From Synaphobranchus kaupii (Eukaryota > Chordata > Actinopteri > Anguilliformes > Synaphobranchidae): a stretch of 64,000 nucleotides of DNA. The notes beneath the pieces are model-generated. The model saw only the letters and a program-made list of their open reading frames with translations. It did no database searches and was not told where the DNA came from. Every line of letters starts with the position of its first letter. Positions within the stretch are counted from its first letter, which is position 1. Shown one piece after another: positions 13,813 through 25,350 of this stretch. A program made the translations under genes and the position numbers. The stretch is from assembly GCA_029718625.1 (NCBI GenBank), contig CM056391.1, positions 3,276,662 through 3,340,661 on the forward strand, read 5' to 3'.

Positions 13813-14551
13813 TTGAAAAACAGCTCTTTTCACTTACGAAAGTAAAATTAGAAAACCTAAAATTAGAAAAATTCTAACGAGTTTCACAACCGCAGGACAA
13901 AGTGGCTGGTACAAGTGCACACTTGATTTGATCCTAAGAAACACGAGATAGAGCGGCAGCTGTAGCCTCTTTACGGAATAAAGAAGCTGGAGTTGGACTT
14001 CCCCCATTTTGTAAATGAACAACACGAGGACTTATAAACGTGCGACAAGAAGAAAAAGGCGTTCAGTGTATCTCCGCTCATCACCGGTCTATAAACCTGA
14101 GTGCATCTCTTGTTATGCGGAGAGCTGTCTCCCGGCACGGCTGGAGAATCGCGGCATCCGGACATAGTAAAAACGGCGCGTGGCTGTTACCAGCATTTCT
14201 AAGCGGTCCATGAGGAGGAAACACGCGCCAGTACGGGGGTGACATTTACTTTTTAACGGATTCCCGCAGGTCCTGCGGCTCTGGTCACTGTGTAAATGTG
14301 ACAGGGCCTGCCGCCCTTCACCTTATTAATCCTCAACTTCAAATACTTTAAATGCCTAATAAGTTTTCTGAAAGCTATGGAGCTCGTGAAACCAGTGCGC
14401 AGAGTATGCAGTGATCTGGGCCCCTGGAGATCCTCTGTAAACCCACACCGATGATACTCTTAATGCTGACAAAAGCCCATTATACAAAACCAGGTAATGC
14501 TTTGTCTGACTGACACAAGCAGCTACTACACAATAGTTCACAATAGAGACA

Positions 14552-14554
<3 letters not shown>

Positions 14555-14646
<92 letters not shown>
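14555..14646. repeat. (GT)n followed by (GCGT)n
   Basis: A GT run passes at 14593 into about 13 GCGT tetramers, a common mutation-derived compound array. Confidence 0.97.
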
Positions 14647-14730
14647 ATCATCAGGTCCACAGTGCTGGGTTACAGACCATCCCCACTCTGTGCGTGCGTG
14701 CAGTGCGTGCGTGTTACAGACCGTCCCCGC

Positions 14731-15352
14731 TCCTGTAAGGCTAAACTCAGGCTGTATTTCAGCAGACACACAGAGACCCAGCTCCTGTAAGGCTAAACTC
14801 AGGCTGTATTTGAGCAGACACACAGAGACCCAGCTCCTGTAAGGCTAAACTCAGGCTGTATTTGAGCAGACACACAGAGACCAGCTCCTGTAAGGCTAAA
14901 CTCAGGCTGTATCTTGAGCAGACACACAGAGACCCAGCTCCTGTAAGGCTAAACTCAGGCTGTATTTGAGCAGACACACAGAGACCCAGCTCCTGTAAGG
15001 CTAAACTCAGGCTGTATTTGAGCAGACACACAGAGACCCAGCTCCTGTAAGGCTAAACTCAGGCTGTATTTGAGCAGACACACAGAGACCCAGCTCCTGT
15101 AAGGCTAAACTCAGGCTGTATTTGAGCAGACACACAGAGACCCAGCTCCTGTAAGGCTAAACTCAGGCTGTATTTGAGCAGACACACAGAGACCCAGCTC
15201 CTGTAAGGCTAAACTCAGGCTGTATTTGAGCAGACACACAGAGACCCAGCTCCTGTAAGGCTAAACTCAGGCTGTATTTGAGCAGACACACAGAGACCCA
15301 GCTCCTGTAAGGCTAAACTCAGCTGTATTTGAGCAGACACACAGAGACCCTA
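14731..15352. repeat. 52-bp minisatellite, about 12 copies
   Basis: Unit starts TCCTGTAAGGCTAAACTCAG and ends CAGAGACCCAGC. Copies are nearly identical. One is 51 bases long (second-to-third junction area) and the last is degenerate. The first copies have TATTTC or ATCTTG variants in place of TATTTG. Confidence 0.97.
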
Positions 15353-17516
15353 GCTCTCTAATAGGGACAAATTGGCAATGTCTGCACTGGTCGGTGAGAC
15401 GCACGAGGAAGTCTGGTGATTGATAGTGATGCCTAATGATCCCCCTGGGTCGATCAATACCCATAATCCTCTCTCCTGCCTGTCTCGTTATTGGCAATGG
15501 AGACCCAGGAGGAGAGGGGCGAAACTGGACCGTGGAGTGACAGGGCAAGAGGTTCACCCTGGTCTATGCTTTTCTTTTTCGAAAAGAAATTTGCGCTCGC
15601 GACCGAGACCGCCCGCCCCCGCAGCGGACCAGTTGCTCATACAAACATACGTAGCCAGACAGTACACGATCGGCCATGCCGACACGGCCTTACCAAACCG
15701 AGGCGTCCAATCAAACGCATGCTCTCCACGAGCGCCAGCCAATCAATATTTATTCACCTCTTCTCTGTTTATTAGCATACATAATTTCACTGGTCCAATC
15801 TGGCCTCATTCATATTAATTACAGCCGAACGGTTGAAGCCAGGGGTCCGTGGTACTTAAATTGAGAGACGGTCAGACAAAAGAAAAATCTCATATTTTCA
15901 TAATGCAATTAGAGTTCTGTCCACAGCAACACTAACAGGGATAAATGATACATCATTATACATTTTTGCTGCGATACTTGGGGGGCAGGGGGGGGGGGGG
16001 GAAACAACATTTTCGCACCACGCAAATAAAAACAGACCACGTTCAATATTCGGCATAATAATATACGCGGCAACGGAACTCACTTTTAGAGCTTCAAAAC
16101 AGCGTAATGAAACCAGCGCAGCCGGGGGAGCCACACATTTATGATCGAGGATGTGACGCGAATCACAGTCACACTCCATCGCCTTTGGTCACATTGTCCC
16201 GAAAACATTCCCCTGTGGCGTCTCCATCATTCAACATTTTTTTTTTTGTTTTTTTTTTTGTGAATGGTTAAGAAAACATTATCAAACAACGAGGGTGAAT
16301 GAATGCGTTAGCTGCGCGGCGCCGCTAACCCGGCAAGGGACACCTAGAAGCCCCAGCATACCCCCCATGCGGGCTCCCTTCTTCCCCCCGGTCTCTCAGT
16401 GCCCTGGGGGGGGGGTTGTGGAGGGTGGTTAGCTGGAGTCATAAAGCATCACATCAACCCCCCTACACCCCCCACGCCCAACTGACCGTCCTCAAAAAGC
16501 TCATTACTCACACCAATCACACGAGTGAACTTTCCCCCGCTGTCACAAGCAGCCACTCGTCACTGCGCCGGCAACGTGCCGCTAATTTGGCTGCGGACCC
16601 CAGCCCCTGCGCCCTTCTGGCTTCTGACACCGTCACTGTCGCCATCTTAGAGGTGGTTCCCCACCACGCTGGATGAAGTGTGCCTCCCTCTCCCTCTCTC
16701 TCTCGCTCTCTCTGGAAGACAGACCCTCGCTCTTCAGCCCCCCCATTCTATAAAAACTGCAGCGTTTCTTTCTTTTTCTGCTCATCTCTCTCCTTCCTTT
16801 CACGTCTTTTCATCCCACCCCGGCCCTCCCCCACACCCCTCAAACTGCACCCCAAGCTCAAGAATAATGTCTTTCATCCAGTACACAGTACCATGGCACT
16901 GACCAAATTGAATGCAAATACTGACATCTAACATGAAAACATCCTGGTAAAAAAATACACAGGCTCATTTGATATGAGAAAATATCTAATAACTCAAATT
17001 ATGAGGAATATCCTTTAACTGTCTCAAGAGGCATGCCACATATTAAAACACTTAATTTATTGCCACACGCCATACAGGAAATGTCATGCATACATTATAA
17101 AACTTTATTTTACACTGTTTTCTAAAGTGCAAATGTGTGGAGTTGTTATGCTTTCTGGTAATTCATACCATATACATCAAATGAAACTCCATCAATTGGA
17201 ATGTGCTGTAAAAACAAAAATGCTTCCCATAAAGCAGTAAAGTTAAAAGTACAGAATAATAATAAAATAAACAGTCAAATTTATTTGAAAACAATTGAGT
17301 TCTAATCAATACACTTTAGTAATAGACCTTTTTGTAATAGACCCACAATACACTATAAACCCTCTGTGCTGTCCCCACAGTGATGTGGTCAGTCTTGTTC
17401 TGTGGTACAGGATAGACAGCTGGAGCTAGAGGACTTACAGGTTTTACCACCCATGTCAGGTTAACCACCCATGTCAGAGATGCTGATCTCAGCAAAGACT
17501 CTGCAGGGGACAGGGA
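15353..17516. other. Unique intergenic DNA, possible regulatory segment
   Basis: 15690-15830 has three CCAAT-type words (GTCCAATC, GCCAATC, TCCAATC) and several ATTA/TAAT words in about 140 bases, after a CpG-rich stretch at 15590-15640. No gene recognised. Poly-G at 15988-16000. Confidence 0.35.
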
Positions 17517-17797
17517 CTCTCCCTCTCTCTCCCTCTCTCTCCCTCTCTCTCCCTCTCTCTCTCCCCTCTCCTCTCCCTCTTCTCTCCCTCCCTCTCCCTC
17601 CCTCTCCCTCCCTCTCCCTCCCTCTCCCTCCCTCTCTCTCTCTCCCTCTCTCTCCCTCTCTCTCCCTCTCTCTCCCTCTCTCTCCCTCTTCCTCCCTCTT
17701 CCTCCCTCCTCTCTCTCCCTCTCTCTCCCTCTCTCTCCCTCTCTCTCCCTCTCTCTCCCTCTCTCTCCCTCTCTCTCCCTCTCTCTCCCCTCTATCA
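17517..17797. repeat. Pyrimidine (CCCTCTCT) tract
   Basis: About 280 bases of pure CT sequence in CCCTCTCT and CCCTCCCT words. It is open in both directions and yields only low-complexity Ser/Leu/Pro or Arg/Glu frames. Confidence 0.97.
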
Positions 17798-18175
17798 GTG
17801 CAACTGCCAGGTCATGAAACACATTTCATTTTTTTTCTTTTTTCTAATTCAATTTCAAAATGTAAAAAAAGAGCAAATTACGACAAATTAATCAGAATAC
17901 TCAGTATAACAAACACTAAATTAATATTAATTTTCATACAGGGTTATGTTCATATTCACTGTGTTCATGTTCAAATGTATGGCTGTACTGGCAAATGTGT
18001 TTCTGGCCAATGAAGGATTGGTGAGTTTGTGAATTTGACAAAGATGGACAGAAAGGAGGATGAGAAAGGGACGGAGAGAGAGGGAAAGAGAGGGAGACTC
18101 AACAGACTGCCTCCTCAGTAGTGGTGGAATTACAGTGGATTCCTTCTCTTTCTGATGGTCTTACAGGCTCTTCAC

Positions 18176-18675
18176 NNNNNNNNNNNNNNNNNNNNNNNNN
18201 NNNNNNNNNNNNNNNNNNNNNNNNNNNNNNNNNNNNNNNNNNNNNNNNNNNNNNNNNNNNNNNNNNNNNNNNNNNNNNNNNNNNNNNNNNNNNNNNNNNN
18301 NNNNNNNNNNNNNNNNNNNNNNNNNNNNNNNNNNNNNNNNNNNNNNNNNNNNNNNNNNNNNNNNNNNNNNNNNNNNNNNNNNNNNNNNNNNNNNNNNNNN
18401 NNNNNNNNNNNNNNNNNNNNNNNNNNNNNNNNNNNNNNNNNNNNNNNNNNNNNNNNNNNNNNNNNNNNNNNNNNNNNNNNNNNNNNNNNNNNNNNNNNNN
18501 NNNNNNNNNNNNNNNNNNNNNNNNNNNNNNNNNNNNNNNNNNNNNNNNNNNNNNNNNNNNNNNNNNNNNNNNNNNNNNNNNNNNNNNNNNNNNNNNNNNN
18601 NNNNNNNNNNNNNNNNNNNNNNNNNNNNNNNNNNNNNNNNNNNNNNNNNNNNNNNNNNNNNNNNNNNNNNNNNNN
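18176..18675. other. Assembly gap (500 N)
   Basis: Exactly 500 N. Open frames reported through it are meaningless. Sequence on both sides is unique. Confidence 0.99.
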
Positions 18676-19068
18676 GATGTATTAGGCTAAGGGTGTGTAC
18701 AGATATGTAACCCCTAAATAACCTATTTTTGTCAGTAAAATAAAATTGCATATTTTCTAAAAACCTGTTTTCCTTCGTAATTATTGGCTATTGTGTGTAG
18801 ATGTTTGAGGCAAAAAATTAACTCAATCTATTGTAGTATAAGTCTGTAACATAATAAAACGTGGAGAAGGTGAAAGGAGTGTTCAGACTTTCCGGCTTGA
18901 CTGTACAAACAGTTTTTTTTATTTACCTAAGATGACAATTCTGTTGTCATGGGCTCGCATTTCTGAAACACCAGAGATTGTATTTCATCCTGCAAGGTTG
19001 CCTCCATGTTGAATGGGATATCACATTTTGCCTTAAATGGTGTAGATTGTATAGAAACAGGAAGTTCA

Positions 19069-19085
19069 CCCCCCCCCCCCCCCCC
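19069..19085. repeat. Poly-C run
   Basis: Seventeen C residues after GGAAGTTCA. Confidence 0.95.
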
Positions 19086-19235
19086 ATTTCTCGAAGGTTT
19101 GTACAGTATCTTTTACTGTTTTCACATATAACACAACTCTAATAGAGACACACATACTGGTAGCAGGTTAAGTACGTAAAGATATCCTACTGTCTCTATC
19201 TACAGTATCATGTTTGATATTACACATACCTTCTT

Positions 19236-19336
19236 CCCTTATGGAAATGTAATATACTGCAGTATATTTTAAATATATTGTGAAGATAATTTGATATATT
19301 TACAATATACTGTAGTGTATTCTTTTTCCATAGGGG
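19236..19336. mobile_element. Palindromic MITE, copy 1 (CTGCAG/CTGTAG family)
   Basis: Begins CCCTTATGGAAATGTAATAT and ends with the near reverse complement (...TTCCATAGGGG). Both arms carry the word ATATACTG(C/T)AGT. About 100 bases, non-coding. Three other copies in the window share its sequence (26113, 53128, and a diverged one near 60155). Confidence 0.8.
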
Positions 19337-19386
19337 CTCCTCCCATCCGTAGATTCATTATTTTAGGGTTTATACTCCATGTAGAT

Positions 19387-19405
19387 GGGGGGGGGGGGGG
19401 GGGGG
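19387..19405. repeat. Poly-G run
   Basis: Nineteen G residues after GTAGAT. Confidence 0.95.
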
Positions 19406-19606
19406 ATTTCTGTGCTATTCTCCTAAGCAAACTCTTCTTCTCATATGACAGTTAAGTCTGGCTCACACATGAGTCTCAAGAAGACGCATCATGTGCAGTT
19501 CAACAGGCAAACTGCATATTTGGGGGTAGAGCTTTGGGGGTCGGCTGAATCCCTCCCCTCCCTCGTTAGAGTCAAAATCAACCACTGGTACTGGCAGTCT
19601 AGTATT

Positions 19607-20555
19607 GATACCAGAACATGGGGCCCATCCACACACTGGAACAGAGCCTTAAACGATACCAGACCATGGGGCCCATCCACACACTGGAACAGTACCTTAA
19701 ACGATACCAGACCATGGGGCCCATCCACACACTGGGACAGTGCCTTAACAGATACCAGACCATGGGGCCCATCCACACACTGGAACAGTGCCTTAACAGA
19801 TACCAGACTGTGGGGCCCATCCACACACTGGAACAGAGCCTTAACAGATACCAGACCATGGGGCCCATCCACACACTGGAACAGAGCCTTAACAGATACC
19901 AGACCATGGGGCCCATCCACACACTGGAACAGAGCCTTAACAGATACCAAGACCATGGGGCCCATCCACACACTGGAACAGAGCCTTAACAGATACCAGA
20001 CCATGGGGCCCATCCACACACTGGAACAGAGCCTTAACAGATACCAGACCATGGGGCCCATCCACACACTGGAACAGAGCCTTAACAGATACCAGACCAT
20101 GGGGCCCATCCACACACTGGAACAGAGCCTTAACAGATACCAGACCATGGGGCCCATCCACACACTGGAACAGAGCCTTAACAGATACCAGACCGTAGGG
20201 CCCATCCACACACTGGAACAGAGCCTTAACAGATACCAGACTGTGGGGCCCATCCCCACACTGGAACAGAGCCTTAACAGATACCAGACTGTGGGGTCCC
20301 ATCCACACACTGGAACAGAGCCTTAACAGATACCAGACTGTGGGCCCATCCACACACTGGAACAGAGGCCTTAACAGATACCAGACTGTGGGGCCCATCC
20401 CACACACTGGAACAGTGCCTTAATAGATACCAGAGTGGGGCCCATCCACACACTGGAACAGAGCCTTAACAGATACCAGACTGTGGGGGCCCATCCACAC
20501 ACTGGAACAGAGCCTTAACAGATACCAGACTGTGGGGCCCATCCACTGGAACAGT
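19607..20555. repeat. 48-bp minisatellite, about 20 copies
   Basis: Unit ACCAGACCATGGGGCCCATC followed by CACACACTGGAACAGAGCCT and TAACAGAT. Left copies read CCATGGGG, right copies CTGTGGGG, so variants are segregated along the array. Several right-hand copies have one-base indels. Because 48 is a multiple of three, the array is open in several frames on both strands (up to 293 codons), which I regard as spurious. Confidence 0.97.
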
Positions 20556-20566
20556 ACATTATCACA

Positions 20567-20720
20567 CTGGTTCTCAAACTCGGTCCCTTTGTATGCTGGT
20601 TATTGAGTTATAACAAGCTGTTCATTCTTCTTAATGAGCTATTTTTTATGTTTAGCGGGATTATTTACCCTCCTAAAAAACATTATGTTAGCAATAGCTA
20701 TGCATGCAATGAAGAAAATA
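20567..20720. mobile_element. Decayed end of the hAT-type MITE seen complete at 52176
   Basis: TCTCAAACTCGGTCC, TATGCTGGTT, AACAAGCTGTTCATT, AATAGCTATGCATGCAATG occur in the same order as in the left arm of the 52176 element. Only one arm is left and divergence is high. Confidence 0.7.
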
Positions 20721-21715
20721 GTGAATGGTGACTAGACAGGGGCGAACAGAGTTATCTGCGCCAGACTGCGGACAGTACGGTACGTTGGATAATTGGAGAA
20801 ACAGGCAGAAAGGTAAAGATATGTGGTTTCGTCCTTCCCTAACTCTGGCACCGGGCGGAGAGGCTTGTGAGGAGAAGAGCGGCGACGAGCCGCCGCTAAT
20901 TCAGAGAGACTGCAGGTGGCTCATTAGAGAGGAAGGCCGGGCGTAATTCGAAACGGCGCACGGAGCAGCCGGACCCGTTTAATCAGGCCTGACAGGTAAG
21001 AGACCAGAGAAAGAAAGACTGGCGGGATCCCGGCGGGACACGGCGGGGCCCGTTTTAAAAACGGTAACACAATCAGCCGCCGTTCCCCGGGTTCCTCCCG
21101 CGCCGCCCCGCTGCGCTCCAGGCTACGGCAATCACCCGAGGGACCAATCACCTCCGGCGCCGTCCACGCAGTCAAAGCCTCCTTAATTGAAGTGTCAGCG
21201 TGGTGTTCCCACGGTAACATCCTTCGCCAAAACCCTCGAGCAGAAAAGCGGCCTCTATGCGCCCCGCGCGTACCACCTTCTACACCAACTGGGGTTCTGA
21301 GTATTTTTCTGGGGCGTTCTGCACTTCGGGTGGATACCAGTGAAATGTACTGTGAGGGTTTTTAATGTTTTATGACAAAAACTGGCATGGACAGCATGGA
21401 TTGCTTTGATTGGGATTTTGGTTTCAGGTGTGAAACACCCACAGCTACAGGTAGGTGCAGAGCGGGGGCAGAGGGGCCCTCTGGGCGCCTGAGTACCTGC
21501 CCCTTTTTGCCCCTAGTGGCCGATGTGCCCCTTTGGTTAAAAAAAAGAATAATATTTGGATTATTACTGTTGCGGTCATTAATTTTCGCTCATTCATTTC
21601 AGTAAAAATATATCCTGTACAATAACTGGCTGTGGGTAAAACAGTTTTTCTAGGTTGGTGTGCCCTTTTCTCACTTCAAGCACCTGCCCGTCAAAAAAAT
21701 GGCCCAGCTGACAGG
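20720..21715. other. Unique GC-rich stretch without recognised gene
   Basis: From about 20880 to 21260 the sequence is GC- and CpG-rich with several TAATT/ATTA and CCAAT words, unlike its neighbours. No frame matches a family I know. It could be a distal regulatory element or CpG island, but nothing decisive is visible. Confidence 0.4.
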
Positions 21716-21717
21716 TA

Positions 21718-22190
21718 CAGTTGAAGTCAGAAGTTTACATACACTTAGGTTAAAGTCATTAAAACTCATTAAAACCACTCCACAGATTTCATGTTAGCAA
21801 ACTATAGTGTTGGTAAGTCAGTTAGGACATCTACTTTGTGCATGACACAAGTAATTTTTCCAACAATTGTTTACAGACAGATTATTTCACTTTTAATTCA
21901 CTATATCACAATTCCAGTGGGTCAGAAGTTTACATACACTAAGTTGCCGGGGCAGCAGTGTAGTATAATGGGTAAGGAACTGGCCTTGTAACCGAAAGGT
22001 TGCAGGTTCGATTCCCAGGTAGGACACTGCCGTTGTACAAGGTACAAGGTACTTAACCTGAATTGCTTCAGTATATATCCAGCTGTATAAATGGATAATA
22101 TGTAAAACATGATAAAAAAAGTTGTGTAAGTCGCTATGGATAAGAGCGTCTGCTAAATGCCTATAATGTAAGTTGACTGTGCCTTTAAAT
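21718..22190. mobile_element. Tc1/mariner (Sleeping Beauty-like) inverted-repeat end, interrupted by a SINE
   Basis: After a TA dinucleotide the sequence starts CAGTTGAAGTCAGAAGTTTA. An inner direct repeat, GTCAGAAGTTTACATACACT, occurs at 21920-21940. The two direct repeats inside one long terminal repeat are the IR/DR arrangement of salmonid-type Tc1 elements. The end continues TTGACTGTGCCTTTAAA at 22173, after a SINE inserted at the AAGTTG. The opposite end of this element is not found nearby. Confidence 0.9.
21947..22169 (+). mobile_element. tRNA-derived SINE inside the Tc1 end
   Basis: Head with A-box-like TAGTATAATGGGTAAGG and B box GGTTCGATTCC, then a tRNA-unrelated body (TTGCTTCAGTATATATCCAG) and the tail GTCGCTATGGATAAGAGCG followed by TCTGCTAAATG and ATGTAA. 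The tail hairpin with GGATA loop is the 3' signal shared with UnaL2-like LINEs. Target duplication AAGTTG at 21941-21946 and 22170-22175. Confidence 0.92.
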
Positions 22191-22191
22191 T

Positions 22192-22258
22192 TTTAATAAT
22201 TGGTCGCATATCCTTTGCATGCCATGACTTCCTGATGTCTGTGACCCAACAACATCAA
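22192..22258 (-). pseudogene. Tc1-like transposase C-terminal relic
   Basis: Read on the minus strand this gives GHRHQEVMACKGYATNY and a stop, matching the usual C-terminus of fish Tc1-like transposases (...RLQAVIACKGYATKY). It belongs to a different Tc1 subfamily from the terminal repeat on its left. No longer open frame is left. Confidence 0.75.
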
Positions 22259-22259
22259 A

Positions 22260-24215
22260 AGACTCTTGATATCTTATTTTCTGACACTCTTACAAGCGAT
22301 ACTATAACGTCTCTGCATTTGAATGGATCTCTATGGGAATTGGGGGTTGGGACTAGATTTAGCTCTAAATTATGCTGGAACAGTATGGAACACATGGTTG
22401 GCTAAATGGCTCTAAGTCAACAAGGGTCCGACGTATCAAACGAGCCTCAAACCATCACTCTGCTGCCAGATATGCAGTAGATATGGATGGATAACTTTAA
22501 GGGTTGTTTCTCCTGACAAATTTTCCTATTGAACTCTATGTAAAAATAAGTCAGGAGAAGAAACCCTTCAACTGTATATGTCAAAATGAGTCCACACATA
22601 ATGCAGCCTAGGGGAAGCGTAACACACAGTTTATTTAAAAAATGTATTTAACCTCACCAGGCAGGTCAGTTAAGATTGAAATCTTATTTACAATGACAGC
22701 CAGGAATAGTGAATATTTCACCATATGTAATTTCAGACTTAGTGAAATATCAAAGGTGCCTTATGTGCTCCCTCCAGGCCTGTACTGTATGTGGACTCAA
22801 TGTCGAAAGGGTCAAAGGTCATGACATCTGACCCCGCTTCGGTCTCCGATTCTCTTTGACCGACCGAAGACCTTGGATCTCCACGCTTGGGCCTGCCGAT
22901 GGCGAACCGGGGCCTGTAATGATCACACACATCCACGCTCGATTGGCTGTGAACACATTTCAAACGGAAAAAAATTTCAAACAGCCCCCAACCCGCCACC
23001 ACCCCCCCCTCCCCGCCCCCCCGCCTCCCGCCTCCCCCTCCAACCCTTTTCCCGAGTGAACAGCACGCGTGATTGAGATGTAACACCAAACGAAGTAGAA
23101 CTGAAACAGCGAGAAGGAGAGACAGCTCAAGACCAAGGAGAAGAAACTAAGGTCCCTGAGAGGGTAAAATCTGCAGCGGAGGCACACTTTCAAACTGCGT
23201 TAGGATCATATTTCACTGTGGCTTCTTTAGTTTGCATATTTAAAATTCTAATATGAAAAGGCTATAAATGAAGGCTTGGCGGGGCATGCAGGGGTGGTGG
23301 GGTGCATTAAAGTTAGCTATAAATCCAATGCATTTCTCTCTTCAGCCTCTCATTATAATGATGCAAGCTTTAAGCGTGAGTGACATCACGAGGGCTGAGA
23401 GTTATTGACCTATCAGCAGCCTCTCTTTCCGAATGGTCACAGTCATAAAGCACCGGCTCATATCTGGCTCCCCGGGTAGGAAGTTCCGCACTTGAGCTCC
23501 GTTGTAAAAGTGTTACTGATGGGCAGCTGACAACAGGAGCGCCGACGGGAATTCTTCCCCGGAAAATCCAGGTTCAGAAAGCATCCAATTCCTCCCCAGT
23601 ATTTTGTCCCATCGACTTTTACATTTTCTGATCCCTGGACTTTCCACCTCTGACAAAGTACGCAGCAAAAAAAACAACAACCACGTAACGGTAATTGTAG
23701 CATAGACACATTAAATAGATTTAAATTCTCAGTCAATGATATGCAGCCTTTTTTTCCTAACGTTTGCAGGCAGTTGGATTTTCTAAATTTAAAAGTAGCT
23801 GGAGTATGCAGTGTGCATACTGTGCTTACAGCTTGGGGCACCACCAATTACTTGTACTAATTACTAATTACTAGGGTAATCTATGTACCCCAAGACATCA
23901 GATAAAAGGGGACCCGTGCCAGTTCTAGGCATAGCCAACATAGCCGGATGGCTAAGACAGAGATGAGTTAAAACACGCGCTGGTACAACTGTAAGAACAA
24001 TAAAACTCTTCCATTAATGGTTGCATCCAAAGTTCTGACTACTTTTCTGTTGCTACTGCGAGTTCCGAGGACTTTTTGGTTTTGGGCTATCGGCACACAG
24101 TCAAATATTAAGTGTTAAATCATCAACCTACAGAGTGCATTTTACACTGAAAGCATATATCTTTGTTCTTTGTGCATTCACTCACTCAAACTACTGTTAT
24201 TCTAGAACCAACACA
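22260..24215. other. Unique intergenic stretch
   Basis: No gene recognised. A G/C-skewed segment at 22985-23050 and a non-repetitive, TAAT-rich segment at 23240-23440 (CATTATAATGATGCAAGC, AGTTATTGACC) stand out. The latter is a candidate conserved enhancer only because it is free of repeats and rich in homeodomain-like words. Confidence 0.3.
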
Positions 24216-24436
24216 GGGCGGCAGTGGAGTATAATGGTTAAGGAACTGGCCTTGTAACTGAAAGGTTGCAGGTTCAATTCCCAGGTAGGACACTGTCGTT
24301 GTACCCTTGAGCAAGGTAAACCTGAATTGCTTCAGTATATATACAGTATATCCAGCTGAATAACATGTAAAAAAAAAATGCTAAAAAGTTGTGTAAGTCG
24401 CTCTGGATAACAGCATCTGCTAAATACCTGTAATTA
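24216..24436 (+). mobile_element. tRNA-derived SINE, same family as 21947
   Basis: GGCGGCAGTGGAGTATAATG start, B box GGTTCAATTCC, body with TTGCTTCAGTATATAT, tail GTCGCTCTGGATAACAGC. AACAC flanks both ends and may be the target duplication. Confidence 0.9.
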
Positions 24437-24479
24437 ACACCATGGGGCTTGTGAGCTTTTTTCTCTGTCTTCACCAATA

Positions 24480-24566
24480 GTCTCCCAGCAGTGCCCCACT
24501 TGGGAATCAAACCTGCAACCTCACAATTCAAGTTCCCTGTCCATTATAATTCACACCTACACTCCA
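24480..24566 (-). mobile_element. SINE head fragment, reverse orientation
   Basis: Reverse complement carries the B-box region (GGTTTGATTCCCAAGTGGGG) and the TATAATGG A-box region of the same SINE family. Together with the plus-strand copy at 24216 it forms an inverted SINE pair. Confidence 0.7.
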
Positions 24567-25206
24567 GCTGCTGTGAAAATTCTTCAAAATACTTGACTTT
24601 CTTGGCTATTTTTAGTGGCTGAAAAAATGGAAACTTTCTGATTCGGCTGTAAAATAAATAAAATGCTGCTGAAAAAAACTTAGACTGACGTCATAATGCA
24701 ATTGTAGACCTTTCCCCCGCTGTCCCCTGTTGGCTCAGGAGTGTGAATGAAGCCTTATAGGTCCAGAGTTAGCAAAAACATAATGCCCACATTTAAACGT
24801 CTGCTCTGGCGCCAGTCTAATAGTAAATCATAGAAATAACCCACAAATCACAGAAATAACCCACACAGAGATTTAATGCTCCCAAAATGCGCTTTCTTCA
24901 GTACATGGCAGAGGTCAGGAAGAACTACATTGCGCATGGAGAAAGCGGTGCCTGTGACACGCAGTCAGTAAATTTCAATTGGGAATATTTAACTGCGCCG
25001 GGGAATTTCTTCATTTTCCTAAACGCCGGAATTTTCCACGCCCATGACCCCACTGCAGGCTTACATTTGCCATCGGCCACAGAGCTGGCTCTGGCTCCAC
25101 CAAATTTAGGTTCTGACAGAGGATACGGCTATTGTGATGTCAAGAATTTCTGACGTCCTGATTGGAGTAACCTCCAGGCTGATGGTTTTAGATGGTTTTA
25201 CACATC

Positions 25207-25350
25207 ACAAATTTAGAATGTTCTTAACTGAACATTCTATTGGTAATGTAACAACTACTGGCCACTACTGGTACCTGAAAGCAATGGAGTTCTAGAACAC
25301 TGACTGAGAATTTTTTAAAAACATTCCAAAAAAAACCTACTCTTAAAAGG
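25207..25350. mobile_element. piggyBac-type MITE, copy 1 (degraded)
   Basis: Contains GAATGTTCTTAACTGAACAT and CAATGGAGTTCTAGAACACT in the order found in the TTAA-flanked copy at 42866, and ends CTTAAAAGGG|ATAA, a one-base change from TTAA. The left end is not clear. Confidence 0.7.

Larger units (their letters stand above)
10581..14554. other. Intergenic DNA between microsatellites
   Basis: Apart from the repeats listed separately, GC-rich pieces at 11180-11410 and 13140-13400 stand out. No gene recognised. Confidence 0.4.

Noticed and set aside
17316..18013. 168-180 codon frames over the CT tract
   Set aside because: Pure pyrimidine tract. Open in both directions because CT-only DNA lacks stop codons.
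18121..18751. Long open frames across N
   Set aside because: They exist only because N was read as coding. The same applies to 62799-63665.
19445..20407. Open frames up to 293 codons on both strands
   Set aside because: 48-bp minisatellite (16 codons per unit), same reasoning. Single-base indels shift the frame without any stop selection.
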